A stretch of 64,000 bases of DNA, from positions 1,741,501-1,805,500 of the forward strand of contig NC_003063.2 of NCBI RefSeq assembly GCF_000092025.1, in the 5' to 3' direction. The notes under the pieces are model-generated. The model did no database searches. It was not told the DNA's origin and saw only the letters and a list, made by a program, of their open reading frames with translations. The translations under genes and the position numbers were made by a program. Position 1 is the first letter of the stretch, and each line of letters begins with the position of its first letter. Origin of the DNA: Agrobacterium fabrum str. C58 (GTDB lineage: Bacteria > Pseudomonadota > Alphaproteobacteria > Rhizobiales > Rhizobiaceae). Positions 8,092 through 17,320 of this stretch are shown here, one piece after another.

Positions 8092-9001
8092 CCTCTGCGG
8101 TTTTTGATACGCCAAATGGCGCGGTGTGAGCAACCGGCGGAAACGCGAAGCTTCCATATTGCGTGGCGTTGGAGCCGGTTGCGGCGATGGTTCCGGCATA
8201 GGCTGCCGGGGTCTGGTATCCGAGCGATGAGTGCGGTCGGAAATGGTTGTAGTCGTCCGCCCATTCAGCAATAGCGCTGCGGGCATGGTCGAGACCAAAG
8301 AACAGGCTTTCATTCAGCAGCTCGTCACGCATGCGGCCGTTGAAGCTCTCGACATAGCCGTTTTGCATTGGCCTTCCTGGTGCGATGTAGTGCCAGTCAA
8401 CCTTGTGATCTTTCGACCAGGCGAGGATGGCGTTCGAGGTGAGTTCTGTGCCGTTGTCCGAAACAATCACTCCCGGTTTCCCCCGCCGTGGTATCAGTGC
8501 CGTCAGTTCACGAGCCACACGGCGGCCGGAGATCGAGGTGTCCGGGATCGCCGCCAGGCATTCGCGCGTCACATCATCGACAATGTTGAGCACGCGGAAA
8601 CGTCTGCCGCAGGCGAACTGATCGTGGACGAAATCCAGCGACCAGCGGGCATTTGCCTTTGCTTCGACGAGAATCGGCGCACGGGTGCCGACAGCGCGCC
8701 GCCTGGCTTTCCGCTTGCGAACGGAAAGACCTTCCTCGCGATACAGTCGATAGATGCGATTGACGCCGGACGGCTCTCCATCGCGCCGAAGCAGAATGAA
8801 CAGCCGTCGGTATCCGAAACGCCGGCGCTCATTGGCCAGATCGCGCAGCCTCAATCGCAGCTCGACTTCCGGTGGTCGGCAGGATCGGTAGCGGATCATC
8901 TTGCGGTCGGCGGATATAATCTGGCAGGCCCGCCGTTCCGAAAGCCCCATAACGGCCTTCAGATGCGTGACCGCGTCACGCTTGGCGGCGGGCCCTACCA
9001 T
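8072..9001 (-). CDS. IS407-group transposase OrfB
   Basis: A 309-residue DDE integrase-core protein. It shows [16 protein letters not shown] (HTH_21-like, near residue 60) and catalytic acidic residues in [21 protein letters not shown] and [16 protein letters not shown]. Its ATG lies within the slip region at the end of OrfA (seven-base overlap) in the -1 frame, so it is normally made as an OrfAB fusion. No internal stop or frameshift is seen. Confidence 0.9.
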   Translation of the reverse strand: MVGPAAKRDAVTHLKAVMGLSERRACQIISADRKMIRYRSCRPPEVELRLRLRDLANERRRFGYRRLFILLRRDGEPSGVNRIYRLYREEGLSVRKRKARRRAVGTRAPILVEAKANARWSLDFVHDQFACGRRFRVLNIVDDVTRECLAAIPDTSISGRRVARELTALIPRRGKPGVIVSDNGTELTSNAILAWSKDHKVDWHYIAPGRPMQNGYVESFNGRMRDELLNESLFFGLDHARSAIAEWADDYNHFRPHSSLGYQTPAAYAGTIAATGSNATQYGSFAFPPVAHTAPFGVSKTAEALIAAG

Positions 9002-9261
9002 TTTTTTGAAAGAAGCTCGCGGAGCGCGGCAACGTCCAGCATCTGCTCGGCCAGCAACTTCTTCAGCTTCGCATTCTCATCTTCGAGCGCCTTCAAGCGC
9101 TTCGCCTCGGACACTTCCATGCCGCCGTATTTGGCCTTCCAGTTGTAAAACGTCGCTTCTGAAATTCCGTGCTTGCGGCAAAGGTCGGCGGCCTTTGCGC
9201 CAGCCTCCTGCTCACGCAGCACACCGATGATCTGCTCTTCCGTAAATCTCTGCTTCTTCAT
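8995..9261 (-). CDS. IS407-group transposase OrfA
   Basis: An 88-residue DNA-binding protein of the transposase 8 family: [20 protein letters not shown], a helix-turn-helix around [20 protein letters not shown], and a coiled-coil tail ([19 protein letters not shown]). It ends SKKW at the A7 slippery run (9001-9007), where -1 slippage enters OrfB at M-V-G-P-A. Confidence 0.9.
   Translation of the reverse strand: MKKQRFTEEQIIGVLREQEAGAKAADLCRKHGISEATFYNWKAKYGGMEVSEAKRLKALEDENAKLKKLLAEQMLDVAALRELLSKKW
9001..9007 (-). promoter_or_regulatory. A7 programmed -1 frameshift site of the IS407-like element
   Basis: Seven A residues on minus, phased TCA AAA AAA TGG in OrfA. A -1 slip gives ATG GTA GGG, which is the start of OrfB. 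Same recoding logic as in the neighbouring element. Confidence 0.75.
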
Positions 9262-9285
9262 TCGTCCGTCCTCTGATGGGCCGGA

Positions 9286-9324
9286 CTCTAATCAATTCTG
9301 GAGGAAATTCGCAGTGGCAGGTCA
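9286..9324. repeat. Right inverted repeat of the IS407-like element
   Basis: Its reverse complement begins TGACCTGCCACTG and ends GATTAGAG (CTCTAATC at 9286-9293 on plus). It pairs with 8054-8091. Confidence 0.8.
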
Positions 9325-9335
9325 GTTCAGATCAC

Positions 9336-9485
9336 CACGCCTACAAGACCGTGTCCGAGGCCCGCGTCGGCATCGGCCGATATCTGACCTTTTACAATAG
9401 CCGACGCCCACATTAATCCCTTGACCAGCAGGCGCCGGATCAGACCTACTTCAACGCGCTGGCACCGATGATGGTGGCAGCATAA
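9336..9485 (+). pseudogene. C-terminal fragment of an IS3-family OrfB with internal stop
   Basis: The frame reads HAYKTVSEARVGIGRYL, then TFYNSRRPH, then TAA at 9414-9416, then SLDQQAPDQTYFNALAP to a final TAA at 9483-9485. This is the conserved end of IS3-family OrfB (the YNxxRPHxSL motif). The TAA replaces the expected serine codon after RPH, probably by a single-base change from TCA. It is cut on its left by the IS407-like element and probably belongs with the OrfA at 7748. Confidence 0.75.
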
Positions 9486-9560
9486 TCGAGGCGGAAATCC
9501 ACTTAGCAAAACGCCCCGAACTGTTCAGACAAACCGAGCCACCTTTCTACTGATGGCAGG

Positions 9561-11207
9561 TCAAATCTCTAATGCACACTCAATCTCGGTGCCGTCGTTT
9601 TTTTTCAATGATGCCAAAAACAATATTGTTTTTTCAATGTCATCAAAGGGAATTTGACGAATAATATCATCCGGTAAATCCCACCATTTACTAGCTAAAA
9701 GGGTTTGTATTGTATCTGCGTCAAATCTATAGTCTATAACTCGTGCGGGACTCTTCGCCACAACGGCATAAGGAGGAACATCCCTAGTGACAACGGCTCT
9801 CGCGCCTATAATGGCCCCATCTCCTATTTTAACTCCATTCTTGATCCAAGCACCATCCCCAATCCATACGTCGTTTCCTATAATTACAGGCTCGATATAC
9901 CAAAATCCGTCGTGGGTTGGCATTTTTTGAGATTTGAAACCTAATTCATCGAAATAGAAAAATGGCGATGTCGATAAAAACGCTTTTGGGTGATTGCCAT
10001 GCCCTATCACAACTCTTTGACCGATAGAGCAAAATGACCCAATCACAGTTCCTACGCTTACAATACAAATGTCTGGTGCGGCGTAGGAATATTTGCCGAT
10101 GTGTTGTATGTTCGGAACCCATGTCTCCATCAAATTTGCTTCCGGCTTTTTGTAACGAAAACAATCCAGATAGCGTTTCCAAATAAGATCTTCTTGCTCG
10201 AGCGGAACGGGGCCGCTGGTCTTCTCTGCGAGTTTCCTTCTGAAAGACTTTCTAGCTGTTCGGCTCGGGTGAACGCGCGATCCAATTTTCATTTTAAATT
10301 TTTGAAGACGTGAGACACGAGGACTCTGAGCTAGGGCGCCTTCGCTGCAGGGTGGTGTAACGGGTTTTTGAGTTCGCGACATGTTCTCAAGAATCATAGA
10401 GACATCATAGTCGGTGCGACTTTTTATGAAGTTGGTTATATGCTCAATCTTTTGAATACCACTCCCAGGTTCAAACCGACCATTTGAAAAAAAGAGCGCT
10501 CGTCGTTTTATGAATGGGCAGCCATCCTCCACCAGCAGGCGATCTGCACACGTGATTATGAAGTTTGCTGGGGAAACATTGGCATATTTTTCAGTTGATG
10601 CCCAGCTAGCGAAAGTATAACCGCGAGCCGCGAAATATGGTGTCTGGGATAGCTCGTGAAGATTAACGGAATCCGCGTAGGTTTCAATTTTTGGGAGTTG
10701 ATTCCAGTAGTTTTCAAAATCCTTAGTGGAAGTTAAGGACCTGCGATAGGAAACAAAAAAAGATTGAATGTGCTGAACCTCTGACCCATCGGACGTTTTC
10801 TGATTATAGCCAGCGATGCCCCACAGATCACATGCAGTTGCATCCATTTTTTTGAACATATCTGAAAGTGGGATTACTGGACCGTACAACGTGAAGTTTG
10901 TAACGAGAACTTCGTCAAAACTCGCAATATACTCATATCCCAACTGCTCAAACGCTGCTTTGTAGGCCCAAGCATCAAGCCCATAATTATCTCTAAGTAT
11001 TAATGTATTCGACACAGATCTCAGTTTATTTAAACCATCTTCGTTTACATGTCCGTTTACAACTACCACTATTTTTGATGCATAATCATGAAGCGAAGTT
11101 AACGCATGAATTACATAATTATCTACAATGCCATCGGCGTCCCAAAAAAAATACACAATCAGTCGATTCACTTCTTTCGCGAACGTGGTCACATTAACTC
11201 CGTGCAT
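9561..11207 (-). CDS. RgpF-like rhamnan-synthesis domain fused to a CatB-like acetyltransferase
   Basis: A 548-residue protein with two parts. Residues about 10-280 resemble the rhamnan synthesis protein F family (FFWDADGIVDNYVIHAL, then LRDNYGLDAWAYKAAFEQLG), found in enzymes that build rhamnose-rich surface polysaccharides. After a basic linker (about 290-350), residues about 360-530 form a left-handed beta-helix acetyltransferase of the CatB type, with hexapeptide repeats (VGTVIGSFCSIGQRVVIGHG and IGNDVWIGDGAWIKNG) and the usual VVAKSPARVI end. It probably adds or modifies rhamnose residues and O-acetylates the glycan; this is inference. It is AT-rich compared with the window, which suggests transfer. 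It lies at the downstream end of the minus-strand cluster, next to the IS nest. Confidence 0.8.
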   Translation of the reverse strand: MHGVNVTTFAKEVNRLIVYFFWDADGIVDNYVIHALTSLHDYASKIVVVVNGHVNEDGLNKLRSVSNTLILRDNYGLDAWAYKAAFEQLGYEYIASFDEVLVTNFTLYGPVIPLSDMFKKMDATACDLWGIAGYNQKTSDGSEVQHIQSFFVSYRRSLTSTKDFENYWNQLPKIETYADSVNLHELSQTPYFAARGYTFASWASTEKYANVSPANFIITCADRLLVEDGCPFIKRRALFFSNGRFEPGSGIQKIEHITNFIKSRTDYDVSMILENMSRTQKPVTPPCSEGALAQSPRVSRLQKFKMKIGSRVHPSRTARKSFRRKLAEKTSGPVPLEQEDLIWKRYLDCFRYKKPEANLMETWVPNIQHIGKYSYAAPDICIVSVGTVIGSFCSIGQRVVIGHGNHPKAFLSTSPFFYFDELGFKSQKMPTHDGFWYIEPVIIGNDVWIGDGAWIKNGVKIGDGAIIGARAVVTRDVPPYAVVAKSPARVIDYRFDADTIQTLLASKWWDLPDDIIRQIPFDDIEKTILFLASLKKNDGTEIECALEI

Positions 11208-11481
11208 CGTGCAGTCCTTTACTAAACATAACTATTCATAATTCTGTCGCGCAACCTACCAAGGGCGCAACAACAAACGGCACAGGGGGGCGAGATATAA
11301 TATCCCTACTATTGGCACGGTAAACGACCGATCGCGGTCGTCGACCGCTTATGGGAGGTTATCGGCCGATGCTTCCGCACAACTAACAGCATTCCAACTT
11401 AGGCGCTAACGACATGTCCTCGTAAAGATCAGCGTTTGGCGTGAGAGGATGGAGCGCACGGTCTGTCGTACATATCAAGTG

Positions 11482-12600
11482 CTAACCCCCTGGATGCGTG
11501 GAAAACGGCTGTGTTGCGTTTTTGGAGGCAATTACATCTGAGCGCCTTACCTTCCGACGGGGCTTCAACTTCAGAGCTGGTTCTTCAACGAGCTTCCAAG
11601 AGAGCATTCCCAGGAGGAGAGTGGGAACTACAGCAAGGAGGAAGTTTAGCGATTGATTGGCCGAAGGTAGGAAGTGCGCAACAATCTGTTGACATAAAAA
11701 GCCGTAAAGATATGCCCCGTAGGATAAATCGCCGTATCGCTCAACCCGAGCGAAGACTGGCGGTCCAGCATGACCGAATGCAAGAGTTAGGTATGGCACA
11801 ACAATCAGCGCCACGACCTCGGAGCGAAGCCAATCGGTGGCAAGCAGCGGGAGCAACAGGAGCATGAGTACAGCTACCTGCAGATTCACGTGTTGCCCCC
11901 CTTTGCACCATAATCGATATGCGGCCCCCCAGAGGAAATATGGAGCCATCTCTAATACGTTCAACGAGTTGGTGCCCCAAAAAACTGGGGGCGCATCCGG
12001 AATATGCATACGGGTGAACCAAACTGAAGCCGCTGACAGCGCTAGGGCCGCAGCAAGCGCAGCATATCGCGACATTGGCAAAAGAAGAACAAGCGGTATG
12101 ATGAGATACATCAGAAATTCGACTGGCAGCGTCCAAAGCGAGCCATTTACTGCGTTGGGATAAATGTTGCTCGCAAACACGCCAGGCAAACTATAGTTGG
12201 GCAATAAGCCTACGTTCCAGAAATAGCTCCACGTACCGGATTTGTCGAAGTAGGTACTAACGGGCAATGCTGTGAGGGTTGGCCCCACAACGAAAACAGT
12301 GACTAGGCAAAGAACGATCAGAGCAGGAAAAATTCGTAAACTGCGCCGCAGAAGGAAGCGCACCATGTTCGGATCTCGGACCCAACTCTCCGATATTAGG
12401 TAGCCGCTGATCACAAAAAACACCTTCACCGCCAGCGTGGATACCGGGTTACCCAGATAGCCCGGTCCATGACCACCGGTGAGTGGAAAAGAATGGCCAA
12501 ACACCACAAGCACAGCAGCGATCAGTCGAATAGCGGCGAAGTTGTCTCCATACTGTTCACTATCAGGCTGATCATGTGTTCTAGTTGCAACCACGCTCAT
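11482..12600 (-). CDS. Acyltransferase 3 family membrane protein (OafA/YrhL-like)
   Basis: A 372-residue integral membrane protein with about ten hydrophobic segments. The N-terminal segment NFAAIRLIAAVLVVFGHSFPL carries the His of the acyltransferase-3 family, and FFVISGYLISESW follows, also typical. Such enzymes transfer acetyl or other acyl groups to surface sugars from the cytoplasmic side. Its ATG overlaps the stop of the upstream methyltransferase/glycosyltransferase (TAATG), which indicates translational coupling in one operon. The acceptor is presumably the glycan built by the neighbouring enzymes. Confidence 0.87.
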   Translation of the reverse strand: MSVVATRTHDQPDSEQYGDNFAAIRLIAAVLVVFGHSFPLTGGHGPGYLGNPVSTLAVKVFFVISGYLISESWVRDPNMVRFLLRRSLRIFPALIVLCLVTVFVVGPTLTALPVSTYFDKSGTWSYFWNVGLLPNYSLPGVFASNIYPNAVNGSLWTLPVEFLMYLIIPLVLLLPMSRYAALAAALALSAASVWFTRMHIPDAPPVFWGTNSLNVLEMAPYFLWGAAYRLWCKGGQHVNLQVAVLMLLLLPLLATDWLRSEVVALIVVPYLTLAFGHAGPPVFARVERYGDLSYGAYLYGFLCQQIVAHFLPSANQSLNFLLAVVPTLLLGMLSWKLVEEPALKLKPRRKVRRSDVIASKNATQPFSTHPGG

Positions 12601-14453
12601 TATTTCCGCCGATCACCGTGGAAAATCCTCGTTTTTTGCCAAGACCCCGATCGCCGTAGGCGAGCCAAGAGTGTTGCAAGTTGTAAGTCTGTCATACTCG
12701 CAAGATCCTCAACCCTAGGATCTTTTCGCCCTCTCCGCATCGCAGGCCAACGCAGGGGTACTGACCAGCGCCAACTTTTCGAAGTGAGAATTGCGGTGAT
12801 CTCCTTCACACAGGACGCCCTGTCTCCTTCATACGCAGGCATTCCGGTCATTGCCAGATTGTACAGATCACGCAATTGTTGCGCAGAGCCGGCCGGCAGT
12901 AGGATCGGCAGGCTGTCGATCTTCCGGTAGACCGCGAGGTGGTTTGACTTCCACTCAGCTTCATTGTGGTCAGTACGTGAGGAGTCCTCTGTGAGCTTCC
13001 ACCAATGATAGATTGAGGTGATCTCTTGGGAAGAGCTCACCCCGACAACAATCGCAACCCGTTGCAAAAAATCCCAGTCTTCAGTGGTTGTCAGCGATTC
13101 GTCGAACCTAATGTTGAGTTCGTGAAAGGCGCCCCGTGGAAAGGCCAGCGCGCACGTTGGAGATTGGTTCATCACCAAGTGCTGGACAATGTCGAACTCA
13201 GCCCGATACGGATCGAAACCACCGACTGCGCGAACCCCTTTTCTCCCACCAACAGTCACAGTATCAACGTCTTGGCGGGCACAAATCGCACGGAGCATTG
13301 CGCCAGGCTTCTTTTCCGCCAGTGTTCGAAAAGTCGAAACCCAGTGCGCCATGGGAATGTCGTCATCGTCCAGAATGGCGATATATTCCCCTAGTGCTTC
13401 TTCAAAGCCGCGGTTGAGTGGCCGAGTCCGATTGCCATCTTGGACTCGAATAAGCCGAGTCGCCTTGCGAAGCCACTCCGGACTGTCCTCTATCGCACGT
13501 TCTACAGATATTTGCTGTTCAAGCGACAATTTGTGCCCGACTAGGAGCAACTCGAAGTCGCGGTCTTCTTGGCCAGCTAGCGCAGTCAATGCCTCATCTA
13601 AGCAGTGGGGACGCTTGCCCTGAGTTCGCATGACAATGGACAAGAATGGACGTGCGGAGTGTCGCACACTATCTTCAAGGTAAGCGTGGTCGCTAACTTG
13701 CGGTCCTGCAACAACCAAACTTACAAATTGATTTACAACGGCCGAATCATCAACATTCTCGCGCAAGGTTTTCAAAAGGGAATGAAGTGTTGTTCCCGTT
13801 GCAAGCGCTGGGTGAGTGTTGGGGAAATATTGATCGCTGCTAACCAACGTCACGTCGTTGCGATCAACAATATGCAACCCGGCAGTCCCAAAGGTCCGCT
13901 TAAGCGAGGTGCGACTGAATAACCTAGTATGCGTGTGGTCGAGCAAACCCGAGCGCGTATAGTCCCAATGACCGAATGCTAATTTGAAGCCAACATCCCG
14001 GTGCGCAACATTAGGAACGCTAATAACCGCTGGAGCATTTGTTTTCCCAATTAGCTCGCGAATGACGCGCAAAACCATATCGCCATTTGGCAAGTGCTCG
14101 AGCGTGTCAAGCATTGTCAATGAGCTCACCTGTCGCACGCCCAAGATCTCTCGAAGAGCGTTCAATGTCTGCTCGTACGTATCGAACAGCAGTTCATGGG
14201 CTTCGAAGCCACGACACTTGAGCGATTGCAAACCGTCTGCCGCGCCATCAATACCAATGTAGTCGCACCCTAGTATCTCTGTGAGCGGCTCAGCAATTCG
14301 GCCAAAACCACAACCTAGATCGAGATGAACGGTTCGGGTACTAGTCTGCATTTCCGGCTCAAGGGGTCGATATCGCATAAGCAACGCCACAGCATGGCCG
14401 TAGACGTTGTCTCGCTCAAATGCATGATCATAGTGTCCATCTGGGTTCAACAT
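12600..14453 (-). CDS. Two-domain protein: SAM methyltransferase plus family-2 glycosyltransferase
   Basis: A 617-residue protein. Residues about 25-200 form a class I methyltransferase (VHLDLGCGFGRIAEPL as the SAM-binding glycine motif, YIGIDGAADGL as motif II). Residues about 270-520 form a GT-A fold glycosyltransferase (FLSIVMRTQGKRPHCLDEAL, with the metal-binding region AILDDDDIP). Such fusions usually cap or decorate O-antigen chains. The upstream gene's stop and this start overlap by one base and the acyltransferase follows with the same coupling, so all are one operon. Donor sugar and methylation site unknown. Confidence 0.85.
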   Translation of the reverse strand: MLNPDGHYDHAFERDNVYGHAVALLMRYRPLEPEMQTSTRTVHLDLGCGFGRIAEPLTEILGCDYIGIDGAADGLQSLKCRGFEAHELLFDTYEQTLNALREILGVRQVSSLTMLDTLEHLPNGDMVLRVIRELIGKTNAPAVISVPNVAHRDVGFKLAFGHWDYTRSGLLDHTHTRLFSRTSLKRTFGTAGLHIVDRNDVTLVSSDQYFPNTHPALATGTTLHSLLKTLRENVDDSAVVNQFVSLVVAGPQVSDHAYLEDSVRHSARPFLSIVMRTQGKRPHCLDEALTALAGQEDRDFELLLVGHKLSLEQQISVERAIEDSPEWLRKATRLIRVQDGNRTRPLNRGFEEALGEYIAILDDDDIPMAHWVSTFRTLAEKKPGAMLRAICARQDVDTVTVGGRKGVRAVGGFDPYRAEFDIVQHLVMNQSPTCALAFPRGAFHELNIRFDESLTTTEDWDFLQRVAIVVGVSSSQEITSIYHWWKLTEDSSRTDHNEAEWKSNHLAVYRKIDSLPILLPAGSAQQLRDLYNLAMTGMPAYEGDRASCVKEITAILTSKSWRWSVPLRWPAMRRGRKDPRVEDLASMTDLQLATLLARLRRSGSWQKTRIFHGDRRK

Positions 14454-15373
14454 CAGAGTACAAACCTATGTTTGGTATAAAAATGACCATCGAATCCGCC
14501 AATACGATGGGCAGCGTCTCGTGGTGCCGGCAGCGTCCCAGCGGCCTTCTTCTCCTCGAACTTCGTGAGTGCGGCTAGTTCGTCGGAACCACCATTGCGA
14601 AATGCAGATGCAATTCGCTTAACCAGATCAGGTCTTGACCACTTGTGGGCCATCAATAAACTTGCCTCGGCCGAGTAGCGACGTTCCGCGCTAGATGGCT
14701 GCCACGCACCTCGTTGCGAGACACGTTTGTCATGAAAAACGACGGCACTAGGCATGAAAATCACCTTGTATCCCGCCTCGCGTATACGCCATGAATAATC
14801 TACATCATCGCAATACAGAAAAAATGTGTCTGCATCAAAACCCTCAATCGAGTTAAAGAGAGCGGTCGGGGTCAGCGCGCAAGCGGTCGTCGCCCACCCT
14901 GTCTCGCCAGTAGTTGGGTCGTAGGCCTTGGGATGCTCGATTGGAAGTTGTTTAGCCTCCACCATACCCGTCTTTTCGTAGCTGAATGGTGCAAGCATGT
15001 TTTCGAACAGCCGTGGGGAAACCACTACGTCGGGATTGAGAATGAGCAGAAAGTCGGTATCTGCGTGCTCCGATAGGCGATTGTGCCCTCGAGCGGAACC
15101 AAGGTTCTCGTTAAAAAAACAATACGATAGGTCAAACGTCCCTGAAAACTCAGCTACGAAGCGCTCAAGGGTAGCCTCAGAAAGACAGCGTTGCGCAGAC
15201 GTATCGCCATAACTCACTCGGACCTCGGTACAGTGTCCGTCCCTTACAGCAAGTTCAATTGCCCTTGCGAGCGACTCCAGAGCTCTGCCGATAGACGCTT
15301 CATCTACATGATACAGTATTGATTGAACCTGAATCGACACGCCGCAATGGCTTGTTTTTTGTAACTGAAGCAT
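14453..15373 (-). CDS. Family-2 glycosyltransferase (rhamnosyltransferase-like)
   Basis: A 306-residue GT-A enzyme. It shows SARGHNRLSEHADTDFLLIL followed by NPDVVVSPRL (the NPD form of the DXD metal site, as in WbbL-type rhamnosyltransferases) and LYCDDVDYSWRIREAGYKV near residue 190. It probably transfers a nucleotide-activated sugar, perhaps dTDP-rhamnose from the nearby rml pathway, to a lipid-linked glycan at the inner membrane. It sits between the epimerase and the methyltransferase/GT gene and overlaps the latter by one base. Confidence 0.85.
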   Translation of the reverse strand: MLQLQKTSHCGVSIQVQSILYHVDEASIGRALESLARAIELAVRDGHCTEVRVSYGDTSAQRCLSEATLERFVAEFSGTFDLSYCFFNENLGSARGHNRLSEHADTDFLLILNPDVVVSPRLFENMLAPFSYEKTGMVEAKQLPIEHPKAYDPTTGETGWATTACALTPTALFNSIEGFDADTFFLYCDDVDYSWRIREAGYKVIFMPSAVVFHDKRVSQRGAWQPSSAERRYSAEASLLMAHKWSRPDLVKRIASAFRNGGSDELAALTKFEEKKAAGTLPAPRDAAHRIGGFDGHFYTKHRFVL

Positions 15374-15427
15374 GTTCCCTACTATCTAGCCTTAGTCCTC
15401 TAACGCAGCCCGGCAAGCATGCGCCTA

Positions 15428-16504
15428 TTAAATGTGTCCACGACGAATCAACCAATCGCCGACGCGCTTTGACCCTTCGACAAACGATACCTTCGACGAA
15501 ACACCTGTTGCTGCACGCATTGCACCTACGTCGGCAATAGCTGCCCTGACATCTCCGTCCCGAAACTTGCCGCAAATTACAGGCTTAGCTGCCCCATGCA
15601 GTTCAGCAATAACTTCGGCGGCTTCCAAGATAGTTGTTTCCGTCCCGGTGCCCACGTCAAATTTGTGATCAACACCACTATTGTCTGCCAACACACGTGC
15701 GATAACTTCAACTACATCATCAATGTGAACGAAGTCGCGACCTATAAGCCCGTCCTCGTACACCGGTATCGCCTGACCTTCTCGAGCAAGCCGATGAAAT
15801 ACATTGATAATGCCGGTATACGAGTTATAAGGCGACTGCCCTTCGCCATACACGTTTTGAAGTCGCAGTATACTCAGGGGTACTCCGAATGCTCCACACC
15901 ACGAAGCGAGAACGTGCTCCTGCGCTAGCTTGGTCGCCCCATATACACTGGTCGGCCGTGGTACGACAATCGAAGCGTTGTGCGGGAGAGGTATAGCGGC
16001 CGCTCCGCTGGGGCCGCTCGGTACCCATTGCCCTTTGGCCAGCATTTCATGGGTCCGAGGTTTTGGATAGAAATCTACTCCAGTCGAAGTGTCCCGCCAC
16101 ATGCCCTCACCATAAATAGCACGGCTTGACGCCAAGACGATGCGGTTGGGTCGAACATTCGCGCGTGCGAACGCATCGAGCATTTCCGTTGTCCCTACTA
16201 CATTTACCGACGCATGACGTGTTGCTTCGGTAAGCGACTGCGCTGTTCCCGTTTCCGCGGCCAAATGTACAATCTTCACCGGTCGATATTCTGCTAGCAG
16301 GTCAGCCCAAGTATTCGCGTCTCGCACGTCCCGCTTCAGTAGAATGACGCGGTCGTCCATAAACTCGGACCGTTCTCCACTCGGATGTACCTGCTCAAGA
16401 AAGCTATCGACAGTGACCACCGGCAGATCAGAGGCACAAATTAGCTTGCTGAGAGCTGAGCCAATAAACCCCGCACCTCCAGTTACTAGAATACAATCAC
16501 GCAT
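15428..16504 (-). CDS. NAD-dependent epimerase/dehydratase (extended SDR)
   Basis: A 358-residue extended short-chain dehydrogenase: the glycine motif in [18 protein letters not shown] at the N-terminus, DVRDANTWADLL, and the catalytic Tyr-x3-Lys in TSVYGATKLAQEHVL. The family makes or interconverts nucleotide sugars (UDP-galactose, GDP- or dTDP-sugars); the exact reaction cannot be read. It is probably the first gene of the operon running down to 11482. The 816-base gap upstream should hold the promoter. Confidence 0.85.
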   Translation of the reverse strand: MRDCILVTGGAGFIGSALSKLICASDLPVVTVDSFLEQVHPSGERSEFMDDRVILLKRDVRDANTWADLLAEYRPVKIVHLAAETGTAQSLTEATRHASVNVVGTTEMLDAFARANVRPNRIVLASSRAIYGEGMWRDTSTGVDFYPKPRTHEMLAKGQWVPSGPSGAAAIPLPHNASIVVPRPTSVYGATKLAQEHVLASWCGAFGVPLSILRLQNVYGEGQSPYNSYTGIINVFHRLAREGQAIPVYEDGLIGRDFVHIDDVVEVIARVLADNSGVDHKFDVGTGTETTILEAAEVIAELHGAAKPVICGKFRDGDVRAAIADVGAMRAATGVSSKVSFVEGSKRVGDWLIRRGHI

Positions 16505-17320
16505 TTAATCGCTCCGGCTATTTTTTTACGTAGGTCGGCAGGCTTTTTTCCGCCCATAAGCATAATGTTTTTTGTCGTATATAGCCCAGAAAATAACAAA
16601 TCTACGTGGCTAGGCCGATTTTCCCCACTAATCGACGCAATGAGAAGCCGCTAGGGCGCGTTTGGCGGTCACACGGCATCGACGAATTAGCGCTACGTGT
16701 GGACAAGGCAAAATATCAACCGCATAGGCGCATAGCCCTCATAAGGTGATGAGGTGGGGCGGCCTCTGCACTTAACACTGCATTAGCGTCCTAAAGGCCC
16801 TGACATGCTTAGAGAATATTGCGCCTCCGCTGCAACGGCCAACCGCTCAGGATAGATCCGCAGGCTGATTCGTGGTTTGCAAATGATGCAGGCACACTAT
16901 AACAATTAAGCTCGAGGGTGATCAAGCATATCGGTGAAGCCTGGCTGCTCCGCTCGACGAGGCCGTCAAATATGGCGGGCAATGCCATAAAGAAGGTACT
17001 CGTTACTCCAAACATCCGCGCTCGAGCCGGGCGGATTCCTATATAGTGAATCCTGCCGCCGCGTGGCGATAATGCTGTGGCCAAGGGGTCAGCGTTCCCG
17101 AATCCACGAGTCCATCATCTTGCCCTCCGCGGCTACGAGAATTCTGACGGTTTTCTTGACCTGTCCTTCTCCCGGCACGCAGCAGGATTTCAGAACTCAG
17201 GTGCAAAGACGTGGAGGTTCTAACCCGAGTGTGCCGACGAAACGCAGGGATAGTCAGCTTGTTCTGAAGCCTTGGATCAAGCCGGACGATAAATGTCAAA
17301 AACTTTCATGATTGTACGCT
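16505..17320. other. 816-base stretch without a supported gene
   Basis: Between the epimerase start and the stop of the next glycosyltransferase gene. Frames here (16809-17084 and 17039-17299 on minus, 17063-17311 on plus) have no ribosome sites and no recognisable motifs. The part just above 16505 is AT-rich with T-runs and probably contains the epimerase promoter. The part near 16900-17300 is of ordinary composition and could be the scar of a lost gene or an old mobile element. Confidence 0.45.

Larger units (their letters stand above)
8054..9324 (-). mobile_element. IS3-family insertion sequence, IS407-like group
   Basis: A 1271-bp element with inverted repeats: left TGACCTACCACTG and right (other strand) TGACCTGCCACTG, both ending about 38 bases in with GATTAGAG. 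It carries orfA and orfB on minus with an A7 slip site. The four bases outside the ends (AAAG left, GTTC right) differ, so no target duplication remains. This agrees with loss of flanking transposon sequence by an adjacent deletion or by recombination. Reading frames and DDE residues are intact. Confidence 0.85.
7742..9531 (+). mobile_element. Degraded IS3-family element, interrupted by the IS407-group element
   Basis: An OrfA (7748-8056) on plus and the last 50 or so codons of an OrfB (9336-9485) on plus look like the two ends of one IS3-family element of another group. The middle of OrfB is missing and its place is taken by the IS407-group element (8054-9324). An end-like CTGTTCAGACA occurs at 9521-9531. 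The left end is fused to the IS2-like element. OrfB also carries an in-frame stop, so the element is dead. That the two remnants come from one copy is inferred from order, strand and family. Confidence 0.6.

Noticed and set aside
8231..9148. 305-codon open frame on plus
   Set aside because: Antisense to the intact IS407-group transposase.
16809..17299. Two overlapping frames of 86-91 codons on minus
   Set aside because: No ribosome sites or family features, and they overlap each other in different frames.
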